Source: Reticulitermes speratus
Taxonomy: Eukaryota; Arthropoda; Insecta; Blattodea; Rhinotermitidae
Reading direction: 5' to 3'
DNA: 64,000 bases
Assembly: GCA_021186555.1 (NCBI GenBank)
Contig: JAJKFL010000007.1
Coordinates: 26,896,677 to 26,960,676 of the forward strand
Below the pieces are notes generated by a model. That model made no database searches and was not told the origin of the DNA. It saw only the letters and a program-made list of their open reading frames with translations. A program made the translations under genes and the position numbers. Below are positions 43,861 to 55,904 of the stretch, piece after piece. Position 1 is the stretch's first letter. Each line of letters opens with the position of its first letter.

Positions 43861-45737
43861 AAAATGTACGGAATGAATAATGTTAAATCAGATAGTTGTT
43901 ATTAGGGCTTAAAGCAAACGCATGGCAGTCGTATGGTGAAAACAAATTATTTTTGTTTAAGGCAGCCATGCTGAGAATGACCATTACAGTATGATACCTA
44001 TCTTCAAGGTTCAGATCCTGTCCAGGGCATGGATGTTTGTATGTGATTATTATTCTATTCATTGCCACATTCCCACCACTGTGATGGTTCTGGTGGTCAT
44101 TCACAGGGAACATATCAAGGACTAATGGCTGTGTAGAGCTGAGTCCTAGGATTGAACAAAATATAATAACTGAACCTGAGGAAAATGCTCTTCTAAAGCA
44201 CATCATGAAATTATGCAGTAAGGGAAATTGTGTGAATAAATATGGTAAGCCTGTACAGTGTATGTATATTCCCTTTCTTGATTTGCTAAGGTTTAAATAT
44301 ACTGAAAGGCAGTAATTGTGACTGTACAGGGTGCTTTTCTTAGTATGGACCTGAACACTGCAGAGTGGGCAGTGTAGTCAGTCAATATGCAGGAACCAAG
44401 TCATCTGCACTGCAGCTCATAGTCCCTTCTGAAATAAACACCCTGTAGAAAAACCATTCCAGAACATTTTGTCTGACTAGACATATGTTAATTAATGACC
44501 TGGATTCTGACTTTTAACTGTAACTTTTTGATGAGTATGCAACTGAACTTACTTTTACATATTTTCAAATGTTTATCCTTAAGGAATTATATGACGTGGG
44601 AAAATGTCAACTGAATTAGTGCTGTATATGTGCTGGCAGAAGGGTATTATCCATATGTGGTACACAGTAAGTGTGGTGTACATTTTTAATGGCCTAACGT
44701 GTCCCATAATTTATTTCAGTATTCCGTATTTTGTCTAATTGCACATATTCGGCTGAAGGTCTTAAAAAATTCTTATGTCTGCCATTACTATACATCTTTG
44801 GTATCTGTGACATAATGTCTTATGTTATGCTACTGTATTTTACTGTTTGTGTGATTTAAATATGTACTCCTGCTTACTATTTTACGAGAGTGCAATATCA
44901 GACATGAAACGTGTGGTTTATTACTGCTGTAACTGATTGGTTCACAACAGCTTCGAACTTGGTTCTGATGTTTAAAAAATATCACATTTTGTAAATTGTA
45001 ACACATAATCAGTCGTATCAGTTTATCAGAATATTTTACCTGTATGTGATTAGCAGGAATGTTGTATTGACTGGCTGTGATGTTAATGCTCTGTTTTCTA
45101 TCTTTCCTCGCAAGATCACTTAATATGCAGGTTGTGCACACCATATCCAGTAAATATAGGGGGCAGACCAGTTTTTTTTACTGGATTCTGAAATTGGTTC
45201 TTTGAAAGTATGTCGGTTAGTTTTGCTGATGGCTGTGCAAGCCGGAGTTTGATTGCAGATAGTTAATTGTGATTCTAGGGAAGCATAAAACCACCAGTTG
45301 TTATGTGTCACCTATAATTAAGTGAACGTAAAAGTAAAGTAAAGTAAAGTAAGGTTGTCTCTGTGCATGTTATGCAGGCGTGTGAGCAAGTGGCACTGTA
45401 GCTGTATGCATTCTTAATGTTGGCACTAGATGGAGGTAAGTGGGCAGCTTCATCCAGGTTGTCCTAATTCTGTTCGAATTAGTATTCTGAGTGATGTTCG
45501 ACCATTCCTGATCAAGCGCCGAATACGAAGTACAATGTTCCAATGTCTTTGTGATTTGTTGAGAATAACCATCGGTTAATAATTAGTGGAGTGGCTTGGA
45601 CAGATAAATAGGCGGTAGGCTGTAAGTCTATTTAGGAGGTTAGTACGTGACTCTTCCACTATTATCTTAGCCTTGTATTCATTTTGTGATGATAGAATGC
45701 AATTCTGTAGGGGTAGGTTGAAATGGACTTACCATAG
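43861..45737. other. intergenic, no gene seen
   Basis: A SINE-like word GGTTCAGATCCTGTCCAGGGC lies near 44010-44030 and an (AAAGT)n run at 45330-45350. I see no credible coding sequence. Confidence 0.5.
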
Positions 45738-45935
45738 CCCAGCTGTTTTACCTTGGGGAAAGACCCCCCCCCCCCCCCCAAGTAATCATTGAATAGAGGC
45801 TGGATAGGCCCAGAGCTGGTCTGGGTGCTTTGGAGAAAAGAAAAATCTCTTACTCATTCTGGGAATTGAACTGTGATTCCTTGGATGTCTGCACTGTAGC
45901 CTAGTCGCTATACTCAATGAGCTATCCCGGCTCAT
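45738..45935 (-). mobile_element. tRNA-like SINE, reverse
   Basis: GGGAATTGAACTGTGATTCC (45861-45880) is an inverted B-box region and GAGCTATCCCGGCTC an inverted tRNA-like head. A 16-base poly-C tract (45764-45779) lies inside the body. Confidence 0.6.
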
Positions 45936-48212
45936 TTATATTAAGTAAATTAGAAGATAAAATCACGCACACTCAAATGAGAGACTCGCATACGAATACA
46001 TCACTAAATCACATGGTAATTGTTGGTTTATATCTCCCAACAGATTTATAGTTGTATTTTCTCTACATGTCCCATTATCAATACACTGTTACGCCTCCAC
46101 GCACATTGCTAACGTCACTTGTGGTATGCTTGTTGTGGGAGGTGTGAGTGTACAGGGTAGTGGCGGGGGGGGGGGGGGGGGGGAGGGGTGGTTGGGTAGG
46201 AAGTGAAAGCTAAACTTCATGAGATGTTGCTGATACAACAGTGAGGCAGATTGCATTTTGGTACACATGGATTAAATGTTGAGAAGATTATTGCAGTGCA
46301 CCACAGGAAAACTTTCAAAGAATTGATATTATATTGGCAGGGAGCAAAGGTAAAACTGAGAACTGCAAATTTGCAGGTACGGAGGGAAGATTGTATACAG
46401 AAACAAAACTTACTTCATAATTCGTAAGTGTGTTTATAATCTTGCACTATAAATTTCATGTGCCTGGCTAGAATGGTTTGCCGGTTACTGCCACAGGATC
46501 ACACAGTAAGTCTGTATTACTCGTATATATGGTCACAATGTTGTTTGTGTCATTTTACATAAAAGCAGCTTTAAAGAAAGATGCATGTTTTACAAAACCT
46601 ATCTAGCTGTATATATTAGTGACCGTTCGTTACGTCAGAACAATTTTTATAGTCGATATGTTGGTGTTACTGGAGACATACATGTTAAATGTATGTTGCT
46701 TCTTGCTAAGCATAATGAAAATCAGTTAATGTTTTAATTGTTAGTTGGACACGCACACAATTGCGAGATTTGAGGTTCTCACGGCAGTGTTGATGAAAAT
46801 GCAAGTCGTGTGAGACGTTACACCATTTTGTCTGGTAAACTTCCCAGAATACTCGAATCTTCCCAAACACGTGTGCGCTTGTGCACACACACAACACACA
46901 CACAAAACTGTCATTGTAACAAAAGTTGGCCAAACTGATTTTGTGTAAATACTAACTAACTTGTACCGTACTACAGAAATTTCATAGAGCAGCTATACTG
47001 CTACCCAAGAAGTTTCTTGTTTTTATGGAACTTAAAGGTGCATCACCAAGTTCACAAAAACACATTATTAGACGACATCCTGCACTACTGAATCGTGTTG
47101 CAAGTTTCAAATTTCTGTTCATCTAAGAACCATTTTAATATTATTTGCCCTACTACGCTTAAGTGTCTTATGTGATCCCTCCCCTTGACGTTGTCTGAGA
47201 CAACTTTTGTAAGCATTTCTTATTACCCCAACACACATTACGCATTCCATCAATATTCTTCTTGATTTGATCAGTATTATGTGAAGTTCAAAACTTACGA
47301 AGCTCTTGAGTATGTACATTTTTAATTCTTTTCTAACGTCATTTCCATTCTATATGGTTCAATGGAAAAATAATTCTCCAAGGTATTTTATCTCTCTTCT
47401 TAATATTTTACAATATCTGGCTAAACTGCTGTATTTTCTGAATATGTTAAAAAGTATCTTAAAATTGTTATCTTTTACGTGTCTTAGGATTTTGATGTTG
47501 TGAACCAATCTTAGTACCACGTATTGTTTGGTAGATGATTAATTACCTCAAACGTTATCTCTTTAAATTAATTACAGTTTACTTAACACCTCTATAAGAA
47601 TCATGAACTTACAATTAAAGAATAATTACCTTTGATCTCAGAGTTTCAACTGGTATGAAGAGCAGGATTAGAGTGAATCACTGCCATTTGCAATTGACGT
47701 GTAGTGTAAATGTGTAAAATACAAGACAATTCATTAGAGAAATGACAGATAATGTGTGTCGTTAGGAATTCTTATTCTTGTTATGTAGTGATGAATGCTT
47801 GAAAGTGTGTTGTTGAAGCTTACAAGATGCAGTTATATTGAGTATGTAGAAGAGATATTGAACCAAATGAATGAAATGTGTGAACTGTTTATGTGTATGA
47901 CTGTGTACCATTTTATACATATAAAGAATTTTGTATTCTGATGTGAAAAAGTCAGCTATAATGAATTACATTTATAAGTTGTTACTCTGGTCTTATAATT
48001 TTATAGATGTCTTTTTTATCATTATTATTATTACTCAGGCATAAAAAAAATCTATATCCATAACTTTATAAATTTTCAGGTCACCAAAATAAGTAATGGT
48101 GACGCAAAAACGCTGTTCTTATGTAAACTCATGCCTGAAAGACAATTTATGCCACTTATGATTGGTGCTATTTATGGACAGTTTTCAACTACAAGGGTTA
48201 TGGACGCAAGGA
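45936..48212. other. intergenic, no gene seen
   Basis: A poly-G tract of 19 (46165-46183) and a short CA repeat (about 46882-46906) are visible; the rest is AT-rich without a recognised element. Confidence 0.5.
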
Positions 48213-48487
48213 TGGTAGGATGGTAAAGGTAAAGCAATCCCATTACAGGCCTGGGCAGGCCCTTAGGTTTCCAGGAGGTTGAGGCTCCCAGATTTCTAGA
48301 CAATTGGCACATGAACGTGGTAAGGTCAGCTCTACGCACCGGCCGCCTTTACCCCTCAGGAAATACTCCTGGTACTCATTTCTGCTAGAGGCTGAGTCGA
48401 CCCCAGAACCATAGTGCGACCGAAAGGATTACGTCAATGAAAAATTCCAATGACGCCATCGGGAATCGAACCCGCAACCTTCCGGTT
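48213..48487 (-). mobile_element. tRNA-derived SINE, 5'-truncated copy
   Basis: This is the reverse complement of the SINE at 14961-15267, from its tail (GGTAAAGGTAAAGCAATCCC) to the B box (GGGAATCGAACCC at 48461-48473). It stops at CCTTCCGGTTT, before the A box, so the head is lost. Confidence 0.88.
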
Positions 48488-48922
48488 TGTAGAAAGAAAT
48501 TGAAAGGATTTGAAAAGAGGCATTTGTAAGGTATTGTAAATTTCTACTACCGGTAGTTCCATGATGGAAATGAGGAATATAATGCAAATTTGAAATGTCT
48601 CTCCCCTAGAGCACAAAACAATTTATTCTGGCGGACATGAAATGGGGTCCCTCAAAGACAGCTGGGTTGACAGTAATTTGACTTTTTCATAACCCTGGCA
48701 AGCTGACTGTTGAATTTGCAGTGCGTTTGAGTTCAAATGCAGCAAATAAGCTGATGACGCAACATGCAGCTTGTGTAAATGTTTTCATTCCCAATGCATG
48801 TGTACAAAGCTGGCTTAGTAAGCAATGATTACTGATACCAAATGAATCGCATTAATTCTAAACAAGACGGACAGTGTGCGTATAATTTAATATTCAGGAG
48901 CGTTCGCATTACCATTGTAGCC

Positions 48923-49382
48923 GTGGAAAAGCAATAAGTATTAAATATTCTGAGTGTGTGTTTGTAGCCTTAATTATCCAGCATGCAAAGAGCATGCGCT
49001 GTATTATATTGTCATCTGTGGTCTGTCTGGCTGTACCATATTTTTCCACATTATCTCATAAACGGCACGATTTTCGGAAAAATGTTATTGAATATAAAAT
49101 GTGTGTTTTGATTTTCTCTACAAGTTTGTCTGAAATATTTCTTATTCGGAGAATAATTCAGCGAGATATTATCATAAATGTACGTAGGTCTGTCTGTAAG
49201 GTACCTGTTATTCTCGTCAGATTTTAATGAAACTTGAACTTTCTCGACAGATTTTCGAAAAATACTCAAATATAAAGTTTCATTAAAATCCGTTTAGTGG
49301 GAGCCGAGTTGTTCCATGCGGACAGACAGACAGACATGACGAAGCTAATAGTCGTTTTTCGCAATTTTGCGAACGCGCCTAA
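48923..49382 (+). repeat. interspersed repeat family B, copy 1
   Basis: About 460 bases align with 62507-62962: shared words include GTGGAAAAGCAATAA, CACATTATCTCATAAACGGC, ATATTATCATAAATGTACGT, GTGGGAGCCGAGTTGTTCC and a (GACA)n run followed by AAGCTAATAGTCG. It has no coding potential I trust. Confidence 0.85.
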
Positions 49383-49559
49383 AATTCGCAAAACAAAATA
49401 TTTTGCCACACCTGCCACAAAGCTCTGTCAGTGACTGATGCTATCCCATATCTTTGGATGCAATTAGATATGCCGCCAAGCAACAGCCTATTCCTCGAAA
49501 AGTGACAAGTTTGAATAAGAAGGAAACGAATCGCAATTACAGAAACGATACTCAAAGTA

Positions 49560-50147
49560 CAGGGCATACACAAAAGAATGGTGCGGTTTAAAAAGTGAAT
49601 AAAAAATCTATGTCTCACATTACACGGGCACAACATACACCGTCAGCGGCGGCAACTGTCCAAGTTTCTCATGCACTACCAGCAGTTCGCTTCTCATGCT
49701 TACTGCGTGGCCGCGGGGCCAGTTTCAAAGATGGCGTTGGAGCAGGAGAAGGCTTTCTGTGTGCTCCGTTTTGAGGTGTCCAGATCTGTGATTACAGTGC
49801 AGCGTGAGTTTCGTGCACGGTTTAAAAATTACGCACCACACAAGAATAACATAAGCAGGTGGTACCGACAGTTTGTAGAAACTGGATGCTTGTGTAAAGG
49901 CAAGAGTCCTGGTCGACCTCCTGTGTCTGATGAAAACATTGAAAGAGTGTGTGAGGCGTTTCAGCGAAGTCCCCGCAAGTCAGTGGCTAAAGGAAGCAGG
50001 GAATTGGGCATGCGAAAAATGACGGTGTGGAAGGTGTTGCGTAAGCGGCTATGTTTTAAACAGTACAAGATGCGATTGGTGCAGGCCCTTAAACCAGCAG
50101 ACAAAGTAGGACTTTTGAAACCGCACCATTCTTTTGTGTATGCCCTG
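49560..50147 (+). mobile_element. deleted transposon with perfect 32-bp inverted ends
   Basis: A 32-base sequence beginning TACAGGGCATACACAAAAG (49558-49589) is repeated inverted, without mismatch, at 50118-50149; both outer ends are TA, fitting a Tc1/mariner-type TA target. At 588 bases the element is far shorter than an autonomous copy. It contains the DNA-binding-domain frame listed next, and lacks the whole catalytic part. Confidence 0.88.
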
Positions 50148-50183
50148 TATATCTATTTATTTATTTATATTCACATTTATTGA
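49731..50183 (+). pseudogene. transposase DNA-binding domain only (DUF4817-type)
   Basis: ATG at 49731 starts MALEQEKAFCVLRFEVSRS, then KNNISRWYRQFVETGCLCKG, GRPPVSDENIERVCEAF and KMTVWKVLRKRLCFKQYKM. These are two helix-turn-helix units typical of insect transposases with DUF4817. After about residue 126 the frame runs into the right inverted end and terminates in flanking DNA at 50183. No DDE catalytic residues remain. If expressed it would bind transposon ends without cutting. Confidence 0.75.
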
Positions 50184-50567
50184 TCCACAATAGGTCACAT
50201 TAGAGACCATGAGACACAGAATTGGTCAAAATAATGTAAATAAATGTATAATAGACATTAGAAAAACAAAAGAGACAAAAGATGTCAGTTAAAAAGCACA
50301 ACAGTATAAAAGGATACATAATATAAATACATTAATAAAATAAAGCTGTATAGATATATTAAAATATATACTGCAAAATAGCTGATAAACCACCATAAAT
50401 GTGATGAATAAATGAAAATAGGTAATATAATATGCAATAGACAGATAATACAATAACTCCAATCCATGTTCATGAAATAGTAGTATATTTGCTTATTGAA
50501 TTAAGGGAGCCCAGAGAAAAGGCAATCTAAATTGACGCTAAACTAATTACTTTCAGTCACAGTTATT

Positions 50568-50750
50568 TGACTCCCACGCTACATGTGTTATCTGAATGCT
50601 ACTGAATTGGTGTGGGCCAAAATTAAGGGCTTAGTCAGGGCCAACAGTGCAATGGGGGACATGTCATATCAGGCATTAGCACTTCTTACTGAACATGCCA
50701 TGTACACGATATATTTAGTGACGAAAGAAGGGAAAGACTGCGGTTGCCAT
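50568..50750 (+). pseudogene. Tc1/IS630-like transposase C-terminal fragment
   Basis: The frame reads LPRYMCYLNATELVWAKIKG then LVRANSAMGDMSYQALALL. This resembles the P-x-x-P-(D/E)-L-N-P-I-E-x-x-W segment of DDE transposases. Residues after about 50750 no longer match anything I know. Confidence 0.5.
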
Positions 50751-51761
50751 GTTACGGAAACAGAATTGGTTTTGGGAACTAGCAAGACCGTTTGTGACAC
50801 TTCTGTTATTCTGCTGTTTCTTACGGTGACGAAACTGAGCAATACCGCGTCGTACGCCGACGTGGTTACCACACTGTGAAGACAGACAGCACTGTTCTGG
50901 TGAGTAAGCATTTTGTTTATTGCTGGTATCGTGTTTTGGGTCGCTTTCCGCACACCTGCAGAGGTCCGCCCCGCATGTAGCTTTATCTGTCAAGGCACAT
51001 GTCCCAATGCAACATGGTCTTCAGAAAGCGGAAAGGTAGACACACGGGAGCAAGTGGTAAGCCAAATGTTTTTGTATAACAAAGTCTAAAAAAATGTCTT
51101 TGTAGGTTTGCAGGCATGTCCCAGTGTACAGTGAGGAACGGAAATACATCCTGTGCTTAAGACTGGAGATGAACGTGTAGTGCAATTCGTCGAATTCCGT
51201 AATCGTTCGATGACAGAATGCCGTTATTTCGTACGATACACGGCAAAGAAAACAGAAGAATCAGATTCCTCTGATTATGAATTAACTTGGAAAATTAAGG
51301 CAGCAAAAGGTAGAAGAAGGATGAAGGGAAATGAAAGAAGAGAAGATACCGCAATTGTTATTGACGCGAAAGAATATGCAAAGACAACCTAACCTAAACT
51401 GATAAATGCCGCATGGCTGAAAACCGGTTTTGCAAGCAATAAAACTTGTCATGATATTCCGTATATCATACCATACTTTTTAAAGAATTTCCTAGGATGT
51501 TAACGGAAATATTTCGCGGACTGACTGACAGCAGGTTTTCTAGCGTATTGCTTTTTTTTTTAGGGTAAAATTCAACATACATAAATAATTCGCTGAGATA
51601 GTCTGAGAGGAATGTGTCATAATATGTGGATTACTGTATTTTATGAATACTAAACCCTGCAGTAGTGCTCCGCTGTGTAATATAGACTTATTCCGACAAA
51701 TGCACACTTTATTATGTCCTATTTAATACATGCTTATGTTAATAAATAAATAAATAAATAA
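50751..51761. other. no gene seen
   Basis: A 79-codon charged frame at 51153-51392 has no recognisable domain. AACCTAACCTAA at 51386-51397 is two units of the insect telomere repeat, too few to mean much. An (AATA)n run ends at 51761. Confidence 0.45.
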
Positions 51762-51815
51762 ATTGGGTTTCCTGAAGATTGTCTTCTAGGACCAAATCAT
51801 GTAGGAAATTAATTT
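51762..51815 (+). ncRNA. decayed hammerhead-like motif
   Basis: GTTTC, CTGAAGA, TTGTC..GGACC, then AAATC in place of GAAAC, ATGTA and GGAAA follow hammerhead order, but the GAAAC box is lost. Confidence 0.35.
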
Positions 51816-52018
51816 TTCAAGAAATGTTGGATTGACGTAAAATTGAGCTCGGGGGTGGTATATTATTGAATGTTGCAATACAATGATAATTCCAAAAATT
51901 TGTGGCAGATACAATGTGAATAAAGTGGTTTCTTCCCCCCCCCCCAAATCAAATGTTTATGTTCCTAAAGTCAGGCTTGTAGCATAGCTTCAGTTTCTGT
52001 TTTGTAGGTTAATTTGTG

Positions 52019-52370
52019 TCAGTCCACGATAAGTCGGTCCCTCTCACCACGGCATGGCGCGTCCTCGGGTTGCGGATGGAGGAACGGCCTCCGGATATGG
52101 AGGGTAGCTGCGAATACATTGAATAAGCAGTCGCGGACAGCCGACAAGGGGTGGTCTTCCAGCTTGGGGGTTGGGCGAGGTGCTAAAAACTCCTCACCGT
52201 AAAAAATTACCATGTTACGAAACAGATCACAAAGCCTCGGACCTGTGGCGGGCTCTTGTGAGTGCGGTAATGAACCTTCGGGTTCCATAAAACGCGGGGA
52301 ATTTCTTGACTAGCTGACGACCTGTTAGCTTCTCAAGAAGGACTTTGCTCCGTGGAGTTAATTATATGTA
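52019..52370 (+). repeat. repeat family A, copy 1
   Basis: It starts TCCACGATAAGTCGGTCCCT and ends near CCGTGGAGTTAATTA. It aligns almost base for base with 58925-59301, apart from a deletion of roughly 30 bases around 52245 (the CTGATTATTTGGCTCAGG part). Confidence 0.85.
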
Positions 52371-52879
52371 CCAGTACATTCAGAGTTAAATAGTCACCCT
52401 TTCAATTGACTGTAGTGCTCTAATCTGTGGCAGAAACAAATCCTATTAGCAATTTCTGCACACTAGTAATCGGTGACAGCTCTGTAATTCTGACTGAAGA
52501 TTGTGTACGTTAATGGAATGTATGCACTGGATGGTTTTTAGATCAGTGCATGTTGCAATTGCTCAGAGTAAAATAAAAAAAAAATCGTAAATGTACATGT
52601 ACCAAAGTGCAGATATATTGCATGTGTCTTATCAGTCAGCTTATAGTGACTGTCTTGAACATGCAGTTTGTAGGTATGGACGATTCTGTTACTTATTACT
52701 CTGTACTCATGTGCTGATATGTAGACGGCAGACAAGTTTTTGCTCCTGTGAATACCCTCGATAATTTATCGGTCGCCACACGGTGAATTATCTCGATATA
52801 CTGTGGATACTTCTCGGTGAATATTGTCGATATTTTGCCGGACAACTTCGGTGAATAGTCTCGACATTTTTCCGGGCAA

Positions 52880-53261
52880 TTAATACATCAACCAAATTAT
52901 GCATTTAATAAAATACATTCATAAACAAGTACGAAACTCCTACATGTTTCGGCACCGGGGTGCCATCATCAGGGTGTTATTCACAACAAAAGAGTACAAG
53001 CCCAACACTCCAATCGAGGTAATTACGTCGCCCTTTTGGAATGATTCAAATACTTAAAATTTCCAAAATACACAGATTTACAATGTTGTGATACTAAAAG
53101 TGAGCCGTTCCAGGTAGAAGTTTCCAGTTGTTTACACTTGGTATGGTGCATGTGTACAAACATCTGTCTCGATCTTACATGATCCGAAGAGATCTCCTCC
53201 TGTAAACATGTTGTCATTATGAACTTTAGGTAACTGATTACATATTATCGATGTATTAATT
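52880..53261. mobile_element. 382-bp inverted-end insertion with hammerhead-like motif
   Basis: AATTAATACATC at 52880-52891 and GATGTATTAATT at 53250-53261 are perfect 12-base inverted ends. It interrupts a minisatellite and holds a hammerhead-like core on the minus strand. Confidence 0.65.
52932..52982 (-). ncRNA. hammerhead-ribozyme-like motif, core intact
   Basis: On the minus strand: CTGATGA (52972-52966), T, stem II GGCACC-CC-GGTGCC (six perfect pairs), GAAAC (52950-52946), AT, GTA (52943-52941), then GGAGTTTCG. Stem I: AACACC before the core pairs with GGAGTT after it, five of six. Stem III is the self-complementary ACATGT. As in the other copies, one extra T precedes stem II. Confidence 0.62.
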
Positions 53262-53595
53262 GTAAGAATATACTCGGTATGAATAACATAAAATTTTTCC
53301 GGGCGTTTCGTGGAGAATTAACTCGATATTTTGTCCGGCATTTCGTTGTGAATATGCTCCATATATTGTAGGACGTCCCACGGCGAATTATCTACGTATT
53401 TTCTCAGAGCTGTCTGCGAGTTATCTCGACACTTTTCATCCGTCCCTCTTGTATGGTCTCTGTAATTTTTCTGGCTACTATGGTGAATGTCTTCGGAAGT
53501 GTCACGGTGAATTATCTCCATAAATTGTCGAGTGTCTCAGGTCACTATTCTGGATATTTTGTTGGTAGTCTCATGGTGTATTGTACGGATTTTGT

Positions 53596-54883
53596 TGTTG
53601 AAAGACAAACTGTGATTTATACTACTTGAATATTAATTTTACAGGCAACTGCGCGAGCCACATTATGGCCACCCTTATTGTCAGTTTTAGCTACTGATAG
53701 TGTCGTTAAATGAATGATAAGCAAACGAGCAAACAAAGTAGCTGAATATGGAGTACACGTTTCAAGTATTATTACGTCTTTGTATGATTTAACTGTTGTC
53801 AGCCGTAAGTGGGTCAAATTTAAACCAATTAAATAAAAACTTTACAATTCTGTGCGTTTCTGTTCGCGGTTCGATAGACCTGAACTGCTTTATATCCTTC
53901 CGAAAGGTGAATTAATTTCTGCATTCCTTCTGACTTAAAGTCTTTGAAAATTAAATTAGTTGCTTGTCTTATTCAGAGCGGAACTCTTAAGAAAATTAAT
54001 GAAAAAGTGGAAGAAACCAGCTAATCGCGAACTGGAAAATAATTAAATTTTCAGAAAATCTTCTATATACTGTGAATCGAGAATTGGATAGAGGGTGAGT
54101 GTCAGGAGCGATGTAGTTCAGTCTTTAAACACTTCTTGAAACTGTATTCATTAATTTAACCCTGGAAGCTGTTTATTTATTTTTATCGAAAGGTATAGAA
54201 GTGTAAATTCCGAGAAACAGTCGAGATATTTTCTTTGTATTTTACTGATATTTACAATCTACTCTACCCGGAGTAATGAGTAAATGAGATGAAGTAGTGT
54301 TAAAAGGAAGGCTGAAGGCATCCAGCTGTGTCTGTTTTCGTTGTTTAAATTTACAGTTGTGGGTATGAGCACATCGTGCATGCCATTATTCCTTGAGTCT
54401 TCTTGGGGCAATTTCTTCCATCTACGCCTCGGTCTACCTAAGTGGTGTCACTCATTCAGGCCTTCAAACTAGAAGTAAGTACCCTATGCATGCGCACTAC
54501 ATGCCCATCCCATTCTGTAAGATATAGTTATTTTAAAAAAATATAGCTTAAGAAGTTGCTTATTGGGTAATTTCATCTATCCACCTGCTAATTGCTCCTG
54601 CTGTGTTCCAACCCTGTTCTCAGACACATACAGTCTGTTCTCTTCCAAGGTTTAATGTGCCACGTCTCACTCTGATTTAAAGCAGCACGTAAATTGTAAT
54701 TCTAAATATTTTGGAATGGAGCACGGAAAGTCCACTTCTGAACTTAATATTACCTTACATCCCCCTGTTGAGCTTGCTTTTAAATTTTGTTTCTTTTTTT
54801 TTTTTTCTTTCTCAGTCTTACCTTTGTCTACCTACTCACTGTAGGTGTAGAGGGTTATTGTTGCATTTGATCACACTTAATGA
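53596..54883. other. intergenic, no gene seen
   Basis: AT-rich sequence; a pyrimidine-rich stretch with a run of T lies at about 54787-54812. Nothing recognised. Confidence 0.5.
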
Positions 54884-55070
54884 CAAACACACACCACACA
54901 CTCAGTAGGTATCCTCTGGACGAGGGATCGGCTCTCGCAGAGACCTCTACCTAACAACACACAACATTCACAAGAGACAGACACCCATCCCCCGGGATTC
55001 GAACACACAATCCCAGCAAGCGAGCGGCCGCAGACCTACACTTAGACCGCGCATCACCGGGATCGGCTGT
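54884..55070 (-). mobile_element. SINE-like repeat family F, copy 1
   Basis: ACACTCAGTAGG, CCTCTGGACGAG, CAGAGACCTCTACCT, CAAGAGACAGACA, GGGATTCGAAC and CCCAGCAAGCGAGCGGCCGC recur in order at 60432-60640. The inverted B box GGATTCGAAC suggests a tRNA-derived SINE in reverse. Confidence 0.75.
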
Positions 55071-55904
55071 TTCAAATTTTACCAGGAATATCATTTTGTT
55101 TGTTTAGGCCTGCTGTTTTCCCAACCAAATAAAATTTTCTCCCTCCATAAGCCTCTCGTCTTACACCCCACAGGTCACGAAAAAGACGAGGAAGTTGACG
55201 AAGGTGTAAAAAGTTGTAAGTTGTGAAAAGTTGTTAATACTTCAGCTGTTCCCGTGTCGTCCAAGTTTTACTCTCAGCTAAGACTCAAGAGCTGTTGAGG
55301 CTGCTAACTATTGCCTATGGAGCACACAGGACAGATTTTACAGCACATCTGTTTCGAGCAGAACACAGAACAGAATTTCACGCTGGACCCCGTCCTGGGC
55401 CAGTGCGATCTCTTTCTCATTGTAATTTGGTTCTCTGAGATCAATTTCAAACAACGCTTTTGATGCGAATAACATAGTCGTATTTTAACCTTAAGTTTTC
55501 CTCTTACATTTTCGGTATGTGCCATCCATGTAAATCAACTTATATTGCCATATCTTGACAATTTAAGACTACCACTTCTTTCTTTAGGATATTATTGCTA
55601 AAATTAGTAAAATTAGAAAAATATTATTTTCTCACTTATTCGACACGTATCATCCATCTTACTTGATTTTATTACCATAATAATATTTGGTGAGGAGTAC
55701 GATCTATGAGCCTTGTCATCATTCATACACGGTAGCGAATTTAGGCCAATGAAAATTTACTAAAACTTCATTGAAGCTTAGTTGTCGTCTCTTAGTGGAT
55801 GGCAGTTCGCGAGTTATTATTGGAAAGCTGCCATCTCCCAAGTTAAGCGGACACTTCGTTATTGCGGCTTGGTGCTAATCAGAACGCAGGTAGACTAGAT
55901 GGAT

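Larger units (their letters stand above)
52749..53595 (+). repeat. divergent 34/35-bp minisatellite, interrupted
   Basis: Units begin GAATTATCTCGATATT and end near TTCGGT. Four lie at 52749-52879 and about nine at 53295-53595, diverged by 20-40% by eye. A 382-bp insertion (52880-53261) splits the array. Confidence 0.75.

Noticed and set aside
51153..51392. 79-codon charged frame
   Set aside because: No domain, no neighbour and no splice context; could be chance.
51386..51397. Telomere-like AACCTAACCTAA
   Set aside because: Only two units; the surrounding sequence is ordinary.
52014..52288. Open frames on both strands over repeat family A (also at 58807-59193)
   Set aside because: The frame is shared only because the repeat is shared; copies differ by indels that break it.
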